Shown: one piece after another, positions 10,861-22,165 of the stretch
Numbering within the stretch: the stretch's first letter is position 1
Layout of the letters: each line of letters begins with the position of its first letter
Assembly: GCA_028622995.1 (NCBI GenBank)
Contig: JAJQJQ010000028.1
Coordinates: 2,914,001-2,978,000 of the forward strand
Source of the DNA: Panagrolaimus kolymaensis
Lineage: Eukaryota; Nematoda; Chromadorea; Rhabditida; Panagrolaimidae
Direction: 5' to 3'
Length of the DNA: 64,000 nucleotides
Position numbers and translations under genes: made by a program
Notes under the pieces: model-generated
What the model saw: the letters and a program-made list of their open reading frames with translations, nothing else
Told to the model about the DNA's origin: nothing
The model's database searches: none

Positions 10861-12643
10861 TTATTGAGCTGCATTGGAAGATCGTTTTAATACAAGTAAA
10901 ACCGTATCTTGATTTTCAGAAGATGGCATCATAGTGTGTTTATATTTTCGCCATATTCTATAACCCGTTTCTTTAAGTAAACTTGATAACTTTTGATAAG
11001 TTTTTCGATATATTACAACATAGGCATGTCGATGAATTAAATATTCTTCAAAATTATTTTGATTATAAAAAAATTTTACTGGATCCAAATGGAAGAGATC
11101 GGATTCATCAATGTAATTAAGTTTGTTAGATAAATTTGGGGTGCAATCAAGCATGTGAATTTCCACGGGGAGTTTATGGAAATATGCATATTGAGGCATG
11201 GAATAGCAAGGAGTGAGTTGGACAATATGGACCAAAGCATTCGATGGACGTCGAAGAGATATATCTTCCACGATATCTTTCGTAGCATCAAGAACTCCAC
11301 GTTGATGAAATTTACAAAAAATTATTGCTGCTCCAAGATTGATTGCGATATAAGAAAAAATTAGAATTTGTGCAAATTTTTGAAACTTTGAAAACATGAG
11401 TTGCAAAAATAAACCAGCAAATGGAAGAATTAATGGAATGATTGGAAGCATAAATCTATGCTCTTTATGCGGAAGCCATGAATGAATCAAAATATAAATA
11501 GCCGCGGTAATAAAAAGTATTGGAGGTGGAGATCTTGGAAAAGATTTATCTCGAATATAAATAAATCCAGCGATAGCTAAGAAATAAATCCCAGTCGTAG
11601 TTGCAAGGAGGCCATCAATAAAATACCAATACCATGGATGAGTTCCAAAATGAGCTGAACCATTTGTGAAAAAGTTGAATTCCGCAAACGCTAAAAGTGG
11701 AAATCGGATAGGAAACTGGAAATCGGAGTCTATCGCAATTGAAATAATTAAAGGTGAAGCACAAGTTATAGCTGCCATCCTGAAAAATTTTAAATTTTAT
11801 AAAAATATGCAAATTTCCAAAACTTTTTATCCCTAACCTTATTAGCCTAAATGGATGTTTAGATTGATATAAATGATATCCACCCAGAATACCCCAAATT
11901 ATAATAGCTGTTGGACGAATAATAATTGAAATTGTTCCCAAAATCATATATGGCATAAATGATTTTTGTTTTCTTCGTTCCACTGCATTGGTTGGAACTG
12001 CTTCATCTGGATATAATGGATACCAATAAAGTGCTATAATGACTAATACCAACTCCAAACTATTTGCTAAAGATCTTGAAGAGCAATAAATTATAAACCA
12101 ATTACATAAATAAAGAATTAAAGTAATTGTGTATCCTGAAAAAATAAAATTTGCATATATTCGAAAGATGGAAAATCAAACCTCTTGGATTAGCAAAAAA
12201 TATCCTTTCACATAGCATAAAATAAAATACATCTCCCAAAGCAAAGAAATATGAATGCAAAAGGTTTGGTATCACACGAATAATCAAATTTGTGTCGCCT
12301 AAACCAAATAAAAATTTCAGCAAAAAATAAAACAATTTGAATAAAAAAAAATTTATCACCTCCAACAAATTTGTATAATCTATAAAGCCATGATATCACT
12401 AGAGGGTGAATGATAGATCTCAATGGTGGATCTCTCGTCCATTCCCATGTTAAATGAGCTTTATCATATACCATTCCATATGCAACTTCAGTGCACTAAA
12501 AAAACTCAACTTTTACTTTAAGCAAATTTACCAGTCGAAAAACTCACTTGGAAATATTCATCTGGAACAAACCAAGTATCAGTGAATAAAAAACATAAAA
12601 ATCGAAATAATAAACAAAGAAAAAACTTTTTAATTTCTTTCAT
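10861..12643 (-). CDS. PIGB: GPI mannosyltransferase 3 (PIG-B/GPI10), 5 exons
   Basis: Exons on the minus strand are 12643-12548, 12495-12360, 12298-12182, 12135-11838 and 11779-10861. All junctions are GT-AG and keep frame, giving 521 residues, close to the family's usual ~500-550. PIG-B is a GT22 (dolichol-phosphate-mannose-dependent) enzyme of the ER that adds the third mannose to the GPI anchor precursor. Visible signatures: the luminal motif TWFVPDEYFQ at residues 23-32, then AYGMVYDKAHLTWEWT across exon 2 with the LRS.IHPL block; a CSSRSLANSLE / LYWYPLYP segment with IIRPTA; the GT22 motif HKEHRFMLPIIPL in exon 5; and the C-terminal PCYSMPQYAYFH...DCTPNL and DESDLFHLDPVKFF blocks. Multiple membrane helices are present. 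The start follows a trans-splice-like acceptor. Confidence 0.9.
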
Positions 12644-13328
12644 TTTTCTGATAAATAAAAAAATATGTGTTAGTAGTTTGCTGTTAGATTTGTTTGAAAG
12701 AAGCTCGAAAGCAAAGTTTGCGCTTTTTTTTTTGCTGTCGAACATTGCTTTTTGGCAACCGACGCAAAATGACAGAGATTTATGCAAACAAAAAAATTTG
12801 AACCTTGAAGAAAAAAAAGTGCAAAGGTGTTCGTATTTCTTATTCAAATTCGTAGTTTTAAAAATCAAATTTGATGTTTTTATATTTTTATAAAAAAATT
12901 TTGCACTTGTAAAACTCTGACGTATTGTTTCTATGGAAAAATGCAGCCAACATCAAAAGAATTATAGCCCAACTAATTGCTTTTGTTGACAAACTAAAAA
13001 AATTAGCTGTCATCTTTCCAAATTTTATAATATTCGCTTTTTTTTTATTCGTTTGGTGAAAAACTTTATTAAAAAGCTTAAGTTTACTTATTTTTTAATT
13101 TATTTATTGGCTCCAAAAGTTGTTTATTAAGTTTTTCCAACCAATATTTTAAAGATCTTTTTTCAAATAATTGCTGGTTTTCTCGTTAGAAACCAGCTGT
13201 CGTCTACCTAAGAACTTTTTCTATTTTTCTTGCTCTGTTAAAAAAAATATATGTAAAAGATTTAGAAATTTAAAAAAAAAATAAAAAACATTTTTTTTTC
13301 TTCTTCTTTTATTGTTATCAAAAAAAAG
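12644..13328. other. divergent intergenic region PIGB / srh
   Basis: About 690 bases separate the minus-strand PIGB start from the plus-strand srh start, so promoters of both genes should lie here. Several pyrimidine-rich and A-rich runs are visible. I see no additional gene. Confidence 0.45.
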
Positions 13329-14417
13329 ATGTTCAATTTCTTTTTTTCCCTAGAAGAAGGTCCAAGGTTAAGTATGTCATATGTTTCTCCGCCAGCGCCG
13401 GCATTGGTTGAATTTTATTATTGGTTTTCAACAATAATTTTAATTATAACTTGGATGATTGCGCCTTTGGTATTTTACGTAATTTTTACTCAATCCAAAA
13501 ATCTAAATACAGTGAAATATTTTATTTTCAATCATTCATTTTGGTGTTTGGCATTTGAAACAGAATTCGGTTTATTAAAGCCTCTGTTATTAACACCTTG
13601 TGGAGGTGGATATCAAATAGGAATATTAAAAGATTTTGGCGATTTCCGATTCACAGCATTTTATGTTGGCGTTGGTTTATGCTTAGTTATTAATTGCGTG
13701 ATTAGTTTATCTGCAACCATAGCAAATCGATATTTATTTGTATTTCCATCAAATTTATCTGATTTTTTTACTCTCAAAGTTTATGTCTTAGCAGCTTTAG
13801 CTTCCACAGGTGCAGGATATTTCTTGCTTCTCGTGACATTTTGGCCGATAGTTTTGGGAAACACAAATGTGGAAATGATTCATGAATGGGCAAAAGAATA
13901 TGATCCATTTTTGGAAACATATTTTCAAGAAACTTCATTTTTTATGCTTCCTCACATATTTTTTGATAATTTGGTCATGATTATCATAATGGCGTTAATT
14001 TTGATTTTCCTTTGCTCAACAGCATTTTCACTTTATTTCATTCGTTTAATTTTAAAAAACAAATCCAAAACCATTGCAAAACTTCAAAGATCTTTAATTC
14101 TAAGTTCCGTGGTTCAAATATATTTAACAAATTTTTTCTTAAATTCTCCAATTTTGTTTTTTATGATTTCCATAACATTTGATATTCCTCATTCAGCTTC
14201 ATTTATGTGTATTTTTTCTTCGATTCTCATGACTCATGGTATTCTTGAATTTATTGCAACCCTATATTTTATAACTCCATATCGAAAATTTATTATGAAT
14301 TTGATACCTAAAAATTTTAAAAGTGTTAGAATTATTGTTGCTCCTAAACAACATTTATTTAAAACAAGGCCCTTTGGTAGCTTTTCTCATGTCAGTGCGG
14401 CAACGTCTTACGTGTGA
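13329..14417 (+). CDS. serpentine receptor class H (srh)-like chemoreceptor, copy 1
   Basis: Intronless, 362 residues, with seven hydrophobic segments. Features of the nematode Srh family (7TM_GPCR_Srh): an N-terminal ectodomain with YVSPPAPALVEFYYW, NTVKYFIFNHSFWCLAFE around TM2, a helix-5-preceding extracellular segment (EMIHEWAKEYDPFLETYFQETSFFMLP), TIAKLQRSLILSSVVQIY before TM6, and the terminal ITPYRKFI motif (PYR) after TM7. Srh proteins are presumed chemosensory GPCRs of amphid neurons. A close paralogue follows at 14991 in the same orientation; the two share long identical blocks, so the duplication is recent. AATAAA signals lie at about 14465 and 14494. Confidence 0.85.
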   Translation: MFNFFFSLEEGPRLSMSYVSPPAPALVEFYYWFSTIILIITWMIAPLVFYVIFTQSKNLNTVKYFIFNHSFWCLAFETEFGLLKPLLLTPCGGGYQIGILKDFGDFRFTAFYVGVGLCLVINCVISLSATIANRYLFVFPSNLSDFFTLKVYVLAALASTGAGYFLLLVTFWPIVLGNTNVEMIHEWAKEYDPFLETYFQETSFFMLPHIFFDNLVMIIIMALILIFLCSTAFSLYFIRLILKNKSKTIAKLQRSLILSSVVQIYLTNFFLNSPILFFMISITFDIPHSASFMCIFSSILMTHGILEFIATLYFITPYRKFIMNLIPKNFKSVRIIVAPKQHLFKTRPFGSFSHVSAATSYV

Positions 14418-14990
14418 TTATTTTTTAGATTTGTAAACATAAATTTTGGTTTTTTTAGAAATTAATAAACTTTTATAATTTAAAAATTTTGCCAATAAAT
14501 AAATTTTGTTTTTTTACTGTTTGCAACAATTTTTATTTTTTCTTGCTGGCAACACAAATAATTAAACTTGGTGAAAATTAAATTCTAAGAAATAAAGCAG
14601 GTGTTTCAAAACTTTGTTTATATTTAAAAATTTTCGTTTTATTCTCCCTATAATCAAAACCAATAAAATAAAGGAGATGAAATTTTTTTTACTAAAGAAC
14701 ATTTGTGACACGCAAGACGTTTTTTTGGTGTAACTAAAAACTCTCTATTTTTGTTTGTCGCCAAAAAATCTTTAATCATTAATTTTTGGGCCACCAACAT
14801 CTCAAAGTTCTGTTAAATGTTTGTATTTTTAATTGTTAGTTTTTTACGATAACAAAAAAAACCAGCTGCTTTTCCATTCCAAGTAACAGAGAGTTTTAAG
14901 AAACTAAAAAAAGTACGCATTTTAACAATTTATTTAATTCGAAGAAAAAACGAACATAATTTTTTTTGAAATTTGGTTTATTGCCAAAGT
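14418..14990. other. intergenic between srh paralogues
   Basis: Holds the 3' signals of copy 1 and the promoter side of copy 2. AT-rich; no gene or clear repeat seen. Confidence 0.45.
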
Positions 14991-16067
14991 ATGTTAGGAC
15001 AAAAAATATTTGGTTTTGATGGGCCACGTTTAAATATGTCATATGTTTCTCCGCCAGCGCCGGCATTGGTTGAATTTTATTATTGGTTTTCCACTGCCAC
15101 TTTAATATTAACTTGGATGATTGCGCCTTTATTATTTTACGTTATTTTTACTCAATCCAAAAATCTTAATACTGTGAAATATTTTATTTTCAATCATTCA
15201 TTTTGGTGTTTGGCATTTGAAACTTTCTTTGCTTTAGTTAAACCATTATTTCCCTGTGCCGCTGGTATTCAACTCGGTATTCTCAAAGATTATGGAAATT
15301 ATCGACTTACTTCTTTTTATACAGCCTTTGGTTTAGGTTTAGCTATAAATTGTGGAATAGGCCTTTTAGCAACCATAGCAAATCGATATTTATTTGTATT
15401 TCCATCAAAATTATCAGAATTTTTTACGATTAAAGTTTATGTCTTAGCAGCTTTGGCAATGACGGGTGTAGGCTATTTGTTACTTGCGGATATCTTTTGG
15501 CCTGTCGTTCTTGGAAATACAAATGTGGAAATGATTCATGAATGGGCGAAAGAATATGATCCATTTTTGGAAACATATTTTCAAGAAACTTCCTTTTTTA
15601 TGCTTCCACACATGTTTTTTGATAATTTAATTATGGTGGTTATTATGGCCCTAATATTGATTTTTCTAGGCTGCGTAGTTTTTTCAATTTTCTTTATATA
15701 TTTAATTCGTAAAAATCAAACTAAAACAATTGCGAAACTTCAAAGATCCTTAATTCTTAGCTCAATTATTCAAATTTACCTCACAAATTTTTTTCTCATT
15801 TTTCCAATTTTGGTATTTTTAATTTCCATAACATTCGATATTCCTCATTCAGCTTCAATAATGTGTATTTTTTCTTCGATTCTTATGACTCATTGCATAC
15901 TTGAATTCATTGCAACTCTTTATTTTATAACTCCATATCGAAATTTTATAATTAGTCTAATGCCCAAAAAAATTCGTGATGCTGTTATACCAAAACGTTT
16001 ATTTAAAGCAAAGTCAGTTAGCGTTTCTCATGTTTCCCAACTCACTGTAATGTCCCATGCACTATAA
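14991..16067 (+). CDS. serpentine receptor class H (srh)-like chemoreceptor, copy 2
   Basis: Intronless, 358 residues from the ATG at 14991; the frame is open a little farther upstream but without an ATG. It has the same seven-helix architecture and motifs as copy 1: YVSPPAPALVEFYYW, NTVKYFIFNHSFWCLAFE, the EMIHEWAKEYDPFLETYF extracellular segment, TIAKLQRSLILSS and the terminal TPYRNFI. Differences cluster in TM2-TM4 (FFALVKPLFPCAAGIQLG, NYRLTSFYTAFGLG) and in the cytoplasmic tail, as expected of ligand-side and tail divergence. Probably an amphid chemoreceptor. An AATAAA signal follows at about 16112. Confidence 0.85.
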   Translation: MLGQKIFGFDGPRLNMSYVSPPAPALVEFYYWFSTATLILTWMIAPLLFYVIFTQSKNLNTVKYFIFNHSFWCLAFETFFALVKPLFPCAAGIQLGILKDYGNYRLTSFYTAFGLGLAINCGIGLLATIANRYLFVFPSKLSEFFTIKVYVLAALAMTGVGYLLLADIFWPVVLGNTNVEMIHEWAKEYDPFLETYFQETSFFMLPHMFFDNLIMVVIMALILIFLGCVVFSIFFIYLIRKNQTKTIAKLQRSLILSSIIQIYLTNFFLIFPILVFLISITFDIPHSASIMCIFSSILMTHCILEFIATLYFITPYRNFIISLMPKKIRDAVIPKRLFKAKSVSVSHVSQLTVMSHAL

Positions 16068-16434
16068 TTTCATTGATTTGTAAATATTAACATTGAATGT
16101 TTTTTAAAAAATTAATAAACAGTTTTACTTTGTCAATAAATATTTCTTCACATGATTTTACTGAAATACACACATTTAAATTTCTTCTTGCTGGCTACAA
16201 AAATAATTAGTCAAATGCAAGAAGAAGAAAAAGAAATAGATTGTTTTTAAATACTTTCTGTCGTGAGATTTAATGTTATTGTAAAATGAATGAAATAACA
16301 AGAAAAAATAATTTGGATTTATTTATTTTAAATATTTTGTTTTAACATAATTAGAACTTTATATAATAAAATGAAAGACGACACGTATAAATTTATTAAA
16401 GATCATAAGAAGAAGGGATTTGGAATGAAAGCAT

Positions 16435-17079
16435 CTAACCTTGAGCATAGCCACCGCCTTGGCCGCCAGCATAACCGCCACCCATTCCACCGCCAGTGGA
16501 GTATCCGCCGCCGCTGCCGGAGCTGCCGCCATATGATTGACCACCGAAGCCGCCAGATGATCCTCCACCAGTTGAATATCCACCACCTGAGCCTCCAGAA
16601 GAGTAACCTCCTCCCATACCGCCACCAGTGGAATATCCGCCACTTTGGCCTCCAGCGTAACCGCCACCCATGCTTCCACCAGATGCATAACCACCACCGC
16701 CGCCACCACCGGAAGTGTATCCACCTCCTGATCCGCCGCCGAATGATGAAGCTTGAACGTATCCGCCACCAGCGTGTCTAAAGTAAATAATTAGTAAAAA
16801 TGGAAAAATAGAATAAATAATTTTTTACCCTCCAAAGCCGCCTCCACCCATTCCACCCCCAGTCGAGTATCCTCCGCCACCGCTGCTTCCACCGTAAGAT
16901 TGGCCACCTGCATATCCACCACCAGAGCCGCCACCAGTAGCATAACCGCCACCACCGCCTCCACCACCAGAAGAATAGCCACCTCCCATGCCACCGCCTG
17001 TGGAATATCCGCCACCTCCGCCACCTCCAGCAACGACGAGGCCAATGGAACAAGCCAAAATAATTGTAGCAGAACGCAT
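16435..17079 (-). CDS. secreted glycine-rich repeat protein, 2 exons
   Basis: Exon 1 is 17079-16829 and exon 2 is 16777-16435; the GT-AG intron is 51 bases and phase 2, giving 197 residues. Residues 1-17 (MRSATIILACSIGLVVA) are a signal peptide. The remainder is almost only G, Y and S, built from GGGY blocks: GGGYSTGGG, MGGGYSS, GGGYAGGQ and QSYGGSSG recur in irregular order and end in GGYAQG. Such proteins are known as secreted extracellular-matrix, cuticle or mucus components; antimicrobial glycine-rich peptides are another option. The local DNA is markedly GC-richer than its surroundings because of the glycine codons, which also opens long antisense frames that are not genes. It converges on the srh copy 2 gene. 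Confidence 0.85.
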
Positions 17080-17641
17080 ATTTTTTGGATGAACTCTTTT
17101 TTTAGAAGGGAATTGCTTCTTCTTGAAATGTGACTTTACTCAATTTAAACTGTTTCTTTTATACTCATTCATTTTCTTTCGAAAAGTAAAAACTGCTGAA
17201 AAACCGTTACACTTTTTTTTGTTATTAGCTTTTAAACCTGCCCCTATCACTTTCACATTTCATAATTTTATTTTGTTTAACTTTTTTGTTACCTTTTTTG
17301 TTCTGGACACTTTTTTTTGTAAGTGATTACGAAAATGTTAAATGACGAGCATTTGTTTAGAAAAACAGCGGTTGATTGGAAAAAAAGAAACTGGTTTATT
17401 GCTAACAACGAACATGTTTTACGCTAACTTTTGATGTTTTGCAAAAAAAAGTGTTCCAAAAAAGTTAATTAGTTTCTCTTTTTTCAATGATTAAAAAGGT
17501 TCTGTTTTTTTGATTTTAATTTTTTAACAAAAGACTTTCTTCGATTTGTAGAAGGTTTATTAATCATTAAAAGTTTTGTAATAAATCCATGAATAAATCA
17601 TTATATTTTTTGAGTCAAAGGAAACACTATATGGGCTAATT
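17080..17641. other. promoter side of the glycine-rich gene, left edge of the repeat array
   Basis: AT-rich sequence upstream of the minus-strand glycine-rich gene. It ends in the target-like sequence ATGGGCTAATT, after which the first repeat unit begins at 17642. No gene is visible. Confidence 0.45.
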
Positions 17642-18018
17642 CCTCTAAACACAGAAAAATTTATGGGAGGTTCCCATCCTATTAAAGTGGTTAGTAACTA
17701 TTTCAAAACTAATTATATATCATTATTTAATGCTATTTATCATAATATCTTGGCTTTTTAACGATTAATTAGCATAATTTAAAGTTTTTCGCGAAAATCA
17801 CAGTTTTTTGACTAAAACTTTTTTTCCATTCAATGGTTTAACTATGAAACTAGGAGGTGCAGAACTTCAGAATATGACAAATTTGATTTTCCTTTTTATA
17901 TTTTAACTAAAGTTATTGGGCTTAGAGAAAAGTTGGCCCCGTTTGCATTATTAAGGTACCATTTTTTTTTTTCAAAAATCGATGAAAAAATTTTGCAACA
18001 TGCATTTTCCCTTCCTTT

Positions 18019-18100
18019 GTCGCACTTGCTCAGTGGTGGAAGGCGGTGTATTGAAAGGTTGATGGAAGTTCGAAACCGCGGAGATGTAAATAATTTTTTT
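18019..18100 (+). promoter_or_regulatory. tRNA-like Pol III promoter and terminator inside a repeat unit
   Basis: An A-box-like TTGCTCAGTGGTGGAAGG is followed about 33 bases later by a B-box-like AGTTCGAAACC, and about 20 bases beyond by a T7 run that would stop Pol III. Spacing and sequence fit a type-2 internal promoter. The same block recurs in every complete unit of both arrays; several diverged units carry the stricter B box GTTCGAATCC (near 21958 and 61467). Confidence 0.65.
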
Positions 18101-18654
18101 GAATATCTTTAACTATAAAATGGAGGGAAATATTATTAAAATAATTTATGCTAATTTTATAACATAATTAGAATAATAAAAAAGCGATATTTATCGAAAA
18201 ATTAGCATATTTTTAATGTTTTTGACCAAATTTGGGGTAATGTATCTTTGGTTGATCGATCTTTTGGTGGATTTTCGATGGTTTTTGTGTTTATGGATTT
18301 TGGGTTTATGGATCTGTGAGTGGATTTTTATGGATTTTTACCGTTCTTTGAGTGGATTTAGAAAAATTCTTGGATTGATTTTGAATGATCCACGGGTTGA
18401 TTTTTATGGATCTTCGGGTGGGTTATGATAGATCCTTCCGCGGAATTTGAATGATCCTTGGGTGAATTTCCATGGATCTTTCAACTGTTTTCGGTGGATT
18501 TTCGTGGATATTTTGGTGGATATTAGGAGAGCTTCGGGTGGATATTTGACTAAGGTAGATCGAACTTTTGGTTGATCGATCTTAGGGTGGATGTATCTTT
18601 AGGTGGATTTTTATGGATCTCTTTACTGTTTTGGGTGGATTTCTCGGTATCTTT

Positions 18655-18965
18655 GGGTTGATGGATCTTTGGGTTGATGGATCTTTGGGTTGATGGATCT
18701 TTGGGTTGATGGATCTTTGGGTGGATTTCTCGGTATCCTTGGGTTGATAGATCCTTGGGTTGATAGATCTTTGGGTTGATGGATCTTTGGGTTGATGGAT
18801 CTTTGGGTGGATTTCTCGGTATCCTTGGGTTGATAGATCTTTGGGTTGATGGATCCTTGGGTTGATAGATCTTTGGGTTGATGGATCTTTGGGTTGATAG
18901 ATCTTTGGGTTGATGGATCTTTGGGTTTATGGATCTTTGGGTTGATGGATCTTTGGGTGGATGGA
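18655..18965 (+). repeat. 16-bp minisatellite TTGATGGATCTTTGGG of unit A1
   Basis: Head-to-tail copies of a 16-bp motif with point variants (GATAGATC, GATCC) and occasional TGGATTTCTCGGTATC interruptions. Equivalent tracts: A2 20120-20385, A7 33003-33340, B1 48518-48728, B2 50516-50745, B3 52533-52762, B4 54547-55003, B5 56150-56490, B6 58294-58650, B7 60688-60907. Sixteen is not a multiple of three and no phase contains a stop, so the tracts stay open in all frames; the resulting 16-residue protein repeats are artefacts. Confidence 0.85.
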
Positions 18966-18981
18966 TGATAACTTCCACTTC

Positions 18982-19002
18982 AAGGGGCGCGAAGCGCCCC
19001 TT
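18982..19002 (+). other. GAA-triloop stem-loop near the 3' end of unit A1
   Basis: Perfect 9-bp stem AAGGGGCGC / GCGCCCCTT closed by a GAA loop. The core GCGAAGC is the sequence known to form an exceptionally stable DNA mini-hairpin. The same stem-loop is at 20398-20418, 30756-30776, 31878-31898, 33355-33373, 48745-48765, 50762-50782, 52779-52799, 55020-55040, 56511-56531, 58667-58687 and 60924-60944, about 90-120 bases before each unit's end; unit A3 has a decayed version at about 21413. Confidence 0.85.
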
Positions 19003-19111
19003 TTTTCATTCTCCTTACTACATATTTGGTATCAAAATGAAGAGCTCATTCTTATCTATTTTAATTTATATTTTTTTTTTAAAAACATATGTGGATCCCG
19101 TGTCACTGGTT

Positions 19112-20527
19112 CCTCTAAACACAGAAAAATTTATGGGAGGTTCCCATCCTATTAAAGTGGTTAGTAACTATTTCAAAACTAATTATATATCATTATTTAA
19201 TGCTATTTATCATAATATCTTGGCTTTTTAACGATTAATTAGCATAATTTAAAGTTTTTCGCGAAAATCACAGTTTTTTGACTAAAACTTTTTTTCCATT
19301 CAATGGTTTAACTATGAAACTAGGAGGTGCAGAACTTCAGAATATGACAAATTTGATTTTCCTTTTTATATTTTAACTAAAGTTATTGGGCTTAGAGAAA
19401 AGTTGGCCCCGTTTGCATTATTAAGGTACCATTTTTTTTTTTCAAAAATCGATGAAAAAATTTTGCAACATGCATTTTCCCTTCCTTTGTCGCACTTGCT
19501 CAGTGGTGGAAGGCGGTGTATTGAAAGGTTGATGGAAGTTCGAAACCGCGGAGATGTAAATAATTTTTTTGAATATCTTTAACTATAAAATGGAGGGAAA
19601 TATTATTAAAATAATTTATGCTAATTTTATAACATAATTAGAATAATAAAAAAGCGATATTTATCGAAAAATTAGCATATTTTTAATGTTTTTGACCAAA
19701 TTTGGGGTAATGTATCTTTGGTTGATCGATCTTTTGGTGGATTTTCGATGGTTTTTGTGTTTATGGATTTTGGGTTTATGGATCTGTGAGTGGATTTTTA
19801 TGGATTTTTACCGTTCTTTGAGTGGATTTAGAAAAATTCTTGGATTGATTTTGAATGATCCACGGGTTGATTTTTATGGATCTTCGGGTGGGTTATGATA
19901 GATCCTTCCGCGGAATTTGAATGATCCTTGGGTGAATTTCCATGGATCTTTCAACTGTTTTCGGTGGATTTTCGTGGATATTTTGGTGGATATTAGGAGA
20001 GCTTCGGGTGGATATTTGACTAAGGTAGATCGAACTTTTGGTTGATCGATCTTAGGGTGGATGTATCTTTATGTGGATTTTTATGGATCTCTTTACTGTT
20101 TTGGGTGGATTTCTCGGTATCTTTGGGTTGATGGATCTTTGGGTTGATGGATCTTTGGGTTGATGGATCTTTGGGTTGATGGATCTTTGGGTTGATGGAT
20201 CTTTGGGTTGATGGATCTTTGGGTGGATTTCTCGGTATCCTTGGGTTGATAGATCTTTGGGTTGATGGATCCTTGGGTTGATAGATCTTTGGGTTGATGG
20301 ATCTTTGGGTTGATAGATCTTTGGGTTGATGGATCTTTGGGTTTATGGATCTTTGGGTTGATGGATCTTTGGGTGGATGGATGATAACTTCCACTTCAAG
20401 GGGCGCGAAGCGCCCCTTTTTTCATTCTCCTTACTACATATTTGGTATCAAAATGAAGAGCTCATTCTTATCTATTTTAATTTATATTTTTTTTTTAAAA
20501 ACATATGTGGATCCCGTGTCACTGGTT
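19112..20527 (+). mobile_element. HINE-like repeat unit A2 (1416 bp)
   Basis: Near-identical copy of unit A1; it differs mainly by fewer minisatellite repeats (54 bp shorter) and rare point changes such as CTTTATGTGG for CTTTAGGTGG near 20070. Ends in GTGTCACTGGTT and is followed directly by a diverged unit type. Confidence 0.85.
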
Positions 20528-21541
20528 CTATAGTACACAAGAAAAAACAGGGGTGCCTCCCACGCCAACCCAGTCGGTTAGTATATACTTTTATATGTTC
20601 TAGCACCATTAATAAGTGCTTAAAATCATTATTTCCTGGCTTTCAACCTATTAACATGTTAATAGTCGATTTTTAACGGTTTTTTGACTAAAACTTTTTT
20701 TCCAACTTAAGGTTTAACTATCAAAATCGGAGGTCTGGGATGGGAACATATATCGAATAGGATTCTCCTAATGAATTTTTAAAATACTGCTATAAAATAG
20801 AGCGTTTGGCATTCCCACAACTTTTTTGGAGCGTAAAAATTTTTCAAAACTTTTGTTGAAAATTTTTTTCGCAACCTGCAAATTTTTTTCAAAGCAAAGG
20901 GAAGCAAATTTCTCTCATCCTCTGCCATACAATTTTGAATCATTTTTCTTTTCCGTCGAATTTTACTAGAAAAGCTTTGAAAATGTTTAGCATCAATTTC
21001 AAAATTTTATTAGCATTTTTTTATACGAATTATCGTCTCCTTTTTAAATAAAACATTTATCCCTTATTTTTTTGAAATCATTTTTTTGAGATTAAACCAA
21101 ATATTTTTTAAACAAATATTTACCCAAATTTTGAATTACCAATTCTCTTGAAAGAATTTGTTAGTTTTTAAAAAGTTTTACACATAACTTCAAAGTTCTA
21201 CAAAACCCGATAAAGCCATGAAGCTTATTAAATTTTTTAAGTGGATCAATTAAATACTATTTGTGTATCTTTTTTAAAGTTTAAAGGATTTTATTTATGG
21301 ATATTATTAGTAGATTGTATCTCCCCATTTACCATTAAATTGGATCTTTTGGTGAATTATCATGGATCCTTGGATCCTTTATAAAGAGTATTTGACCATT
21401 AAAACCACTTAAAGGGGATCGAAGCGCCCTTTTTTTATTTGGTCATATTGCATATTTGGTATCAAAATAAATGGAATTGTAATTAATTTCATATCATGTA
21501 GCATATATATCTAATGTAATTGACCCGTGGATCCACTGGTT
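20528..21541 (+). mobile_element. diverged repeat unit A3 (1014 bp)
   Basis: Starts CTATAGTACACAAGAAAAAA and keeps the GGTTAGTA, TTTTTTGACTAAAAC and AACTATCAAAATCGGAGG blocks, so it is homologous to A1 but diverged. The tRNA-like block and most of the GGATC-rich half are missing or replaced, the stem-loop has decayed (GGGGATCGAAGCGCCC), and the end is GTGGATCCACTGGTT, where GTGGATCCAC is a perfect 10-bp palindrome. Confidence 0.75.
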
Positions 21542-22165
21542 CTATAGTACACAAGAAAAAACAGGGGTGCCTCCCACGCCAACCCAGTCGGTTAGTATAT
21601 ACTTTTATATGTTCTAGCACCATTAATAAGTGCTTAAAATCATTATTTCCGGGCTTTCAACCTTTACATTAGTTAATAACGTGTTTTTTCATGTTATTTG
21701 ACTAAAACTTTTTCCCCAACTTAAGGTTTAACTATCAAAATCGGAGGTCTGGGATGGGAACATATATCGAATAGGATTCTCCTAATGAATTTTTAAAATA
21801 CTGCTATAAAATAGAGCGTTTGGCATTCCCACAACTTTTTTGGAGCGTAAAAATTTTTCAAAACTTTTGTTGAAAATTTTTTTCGCAACCTGCATTTTTC
21901 CTTCCCTTGCATGTGTGACGCAATGGTGGAAGGCGTTGGTTTTGCGAAAGGAAAAAAGTTCGAATCCTTGGAAGTGATATAAAAAAATATGAATATCTTT
22001 AACTATAAAATTAATGGGAATATTATTTAATAATTCTTTGGTATCATAAATATTCATAATTATGGAGAAATTTGCATAAAATGTGGATTTTTATACTTTT
22101 TTGAATGCAAATAATTATGAATCTTTTGTGAATCATTTTTATAATGTTTTTAAATAATTATTGTC
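21542..22165 (+). mobile_element. 5' half of a repeat unit (A4), joined to the Helitron segment
   Basis: Same 5' end as A3 (CTATAGTACACAAG), followed by the GACTAAAAC box and a tRNA-like block with a good B box (AAGTTCGAATCC near 21957). Similarity to other units fades near 22165, before the GGATC-rich half would start. What follows is the 5' flank of the Rep/helicase gene, so this unit is either interrupted by the Helitron or forms its left end. Confidence 0.7.

Larger units (their letters stand above)
17642..19111 (+). mobile_element. HINE-like repeat unit A1 (1470 bp)
   Basis: First unit of the left array. In order: the 5' end CCTCTAAACACAGAAAAA; the small inverted ATGGGA-GGT-TCCCAT; the conserved TTTTTTGACTAAAAC box (about 17805); a tRNA-like Pol III segment (18019-18100); a GGATC-rich half (18216-18650); a 16-bp minisatellite interspersed with TGGATTTCTCGGTATC spacers (18655-18965); the GGGGCGC-GAA-GCGCCCC stem-loop; and the 3' end GTGTCACTGG followed by TT. 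It is repeated almost identically as unit A2 and, 37 kb away, as unit B5. Confidence 0.85.

Noticed and set aside
16371..17053. Several overlapping frames opposite or out of phase with the glycine-rich gene
   Set aside because: Glycine-codon-rich DNA opens all frames; only the chosen frame has a signal peptide and a consistent spliced GGGY repeat structure.
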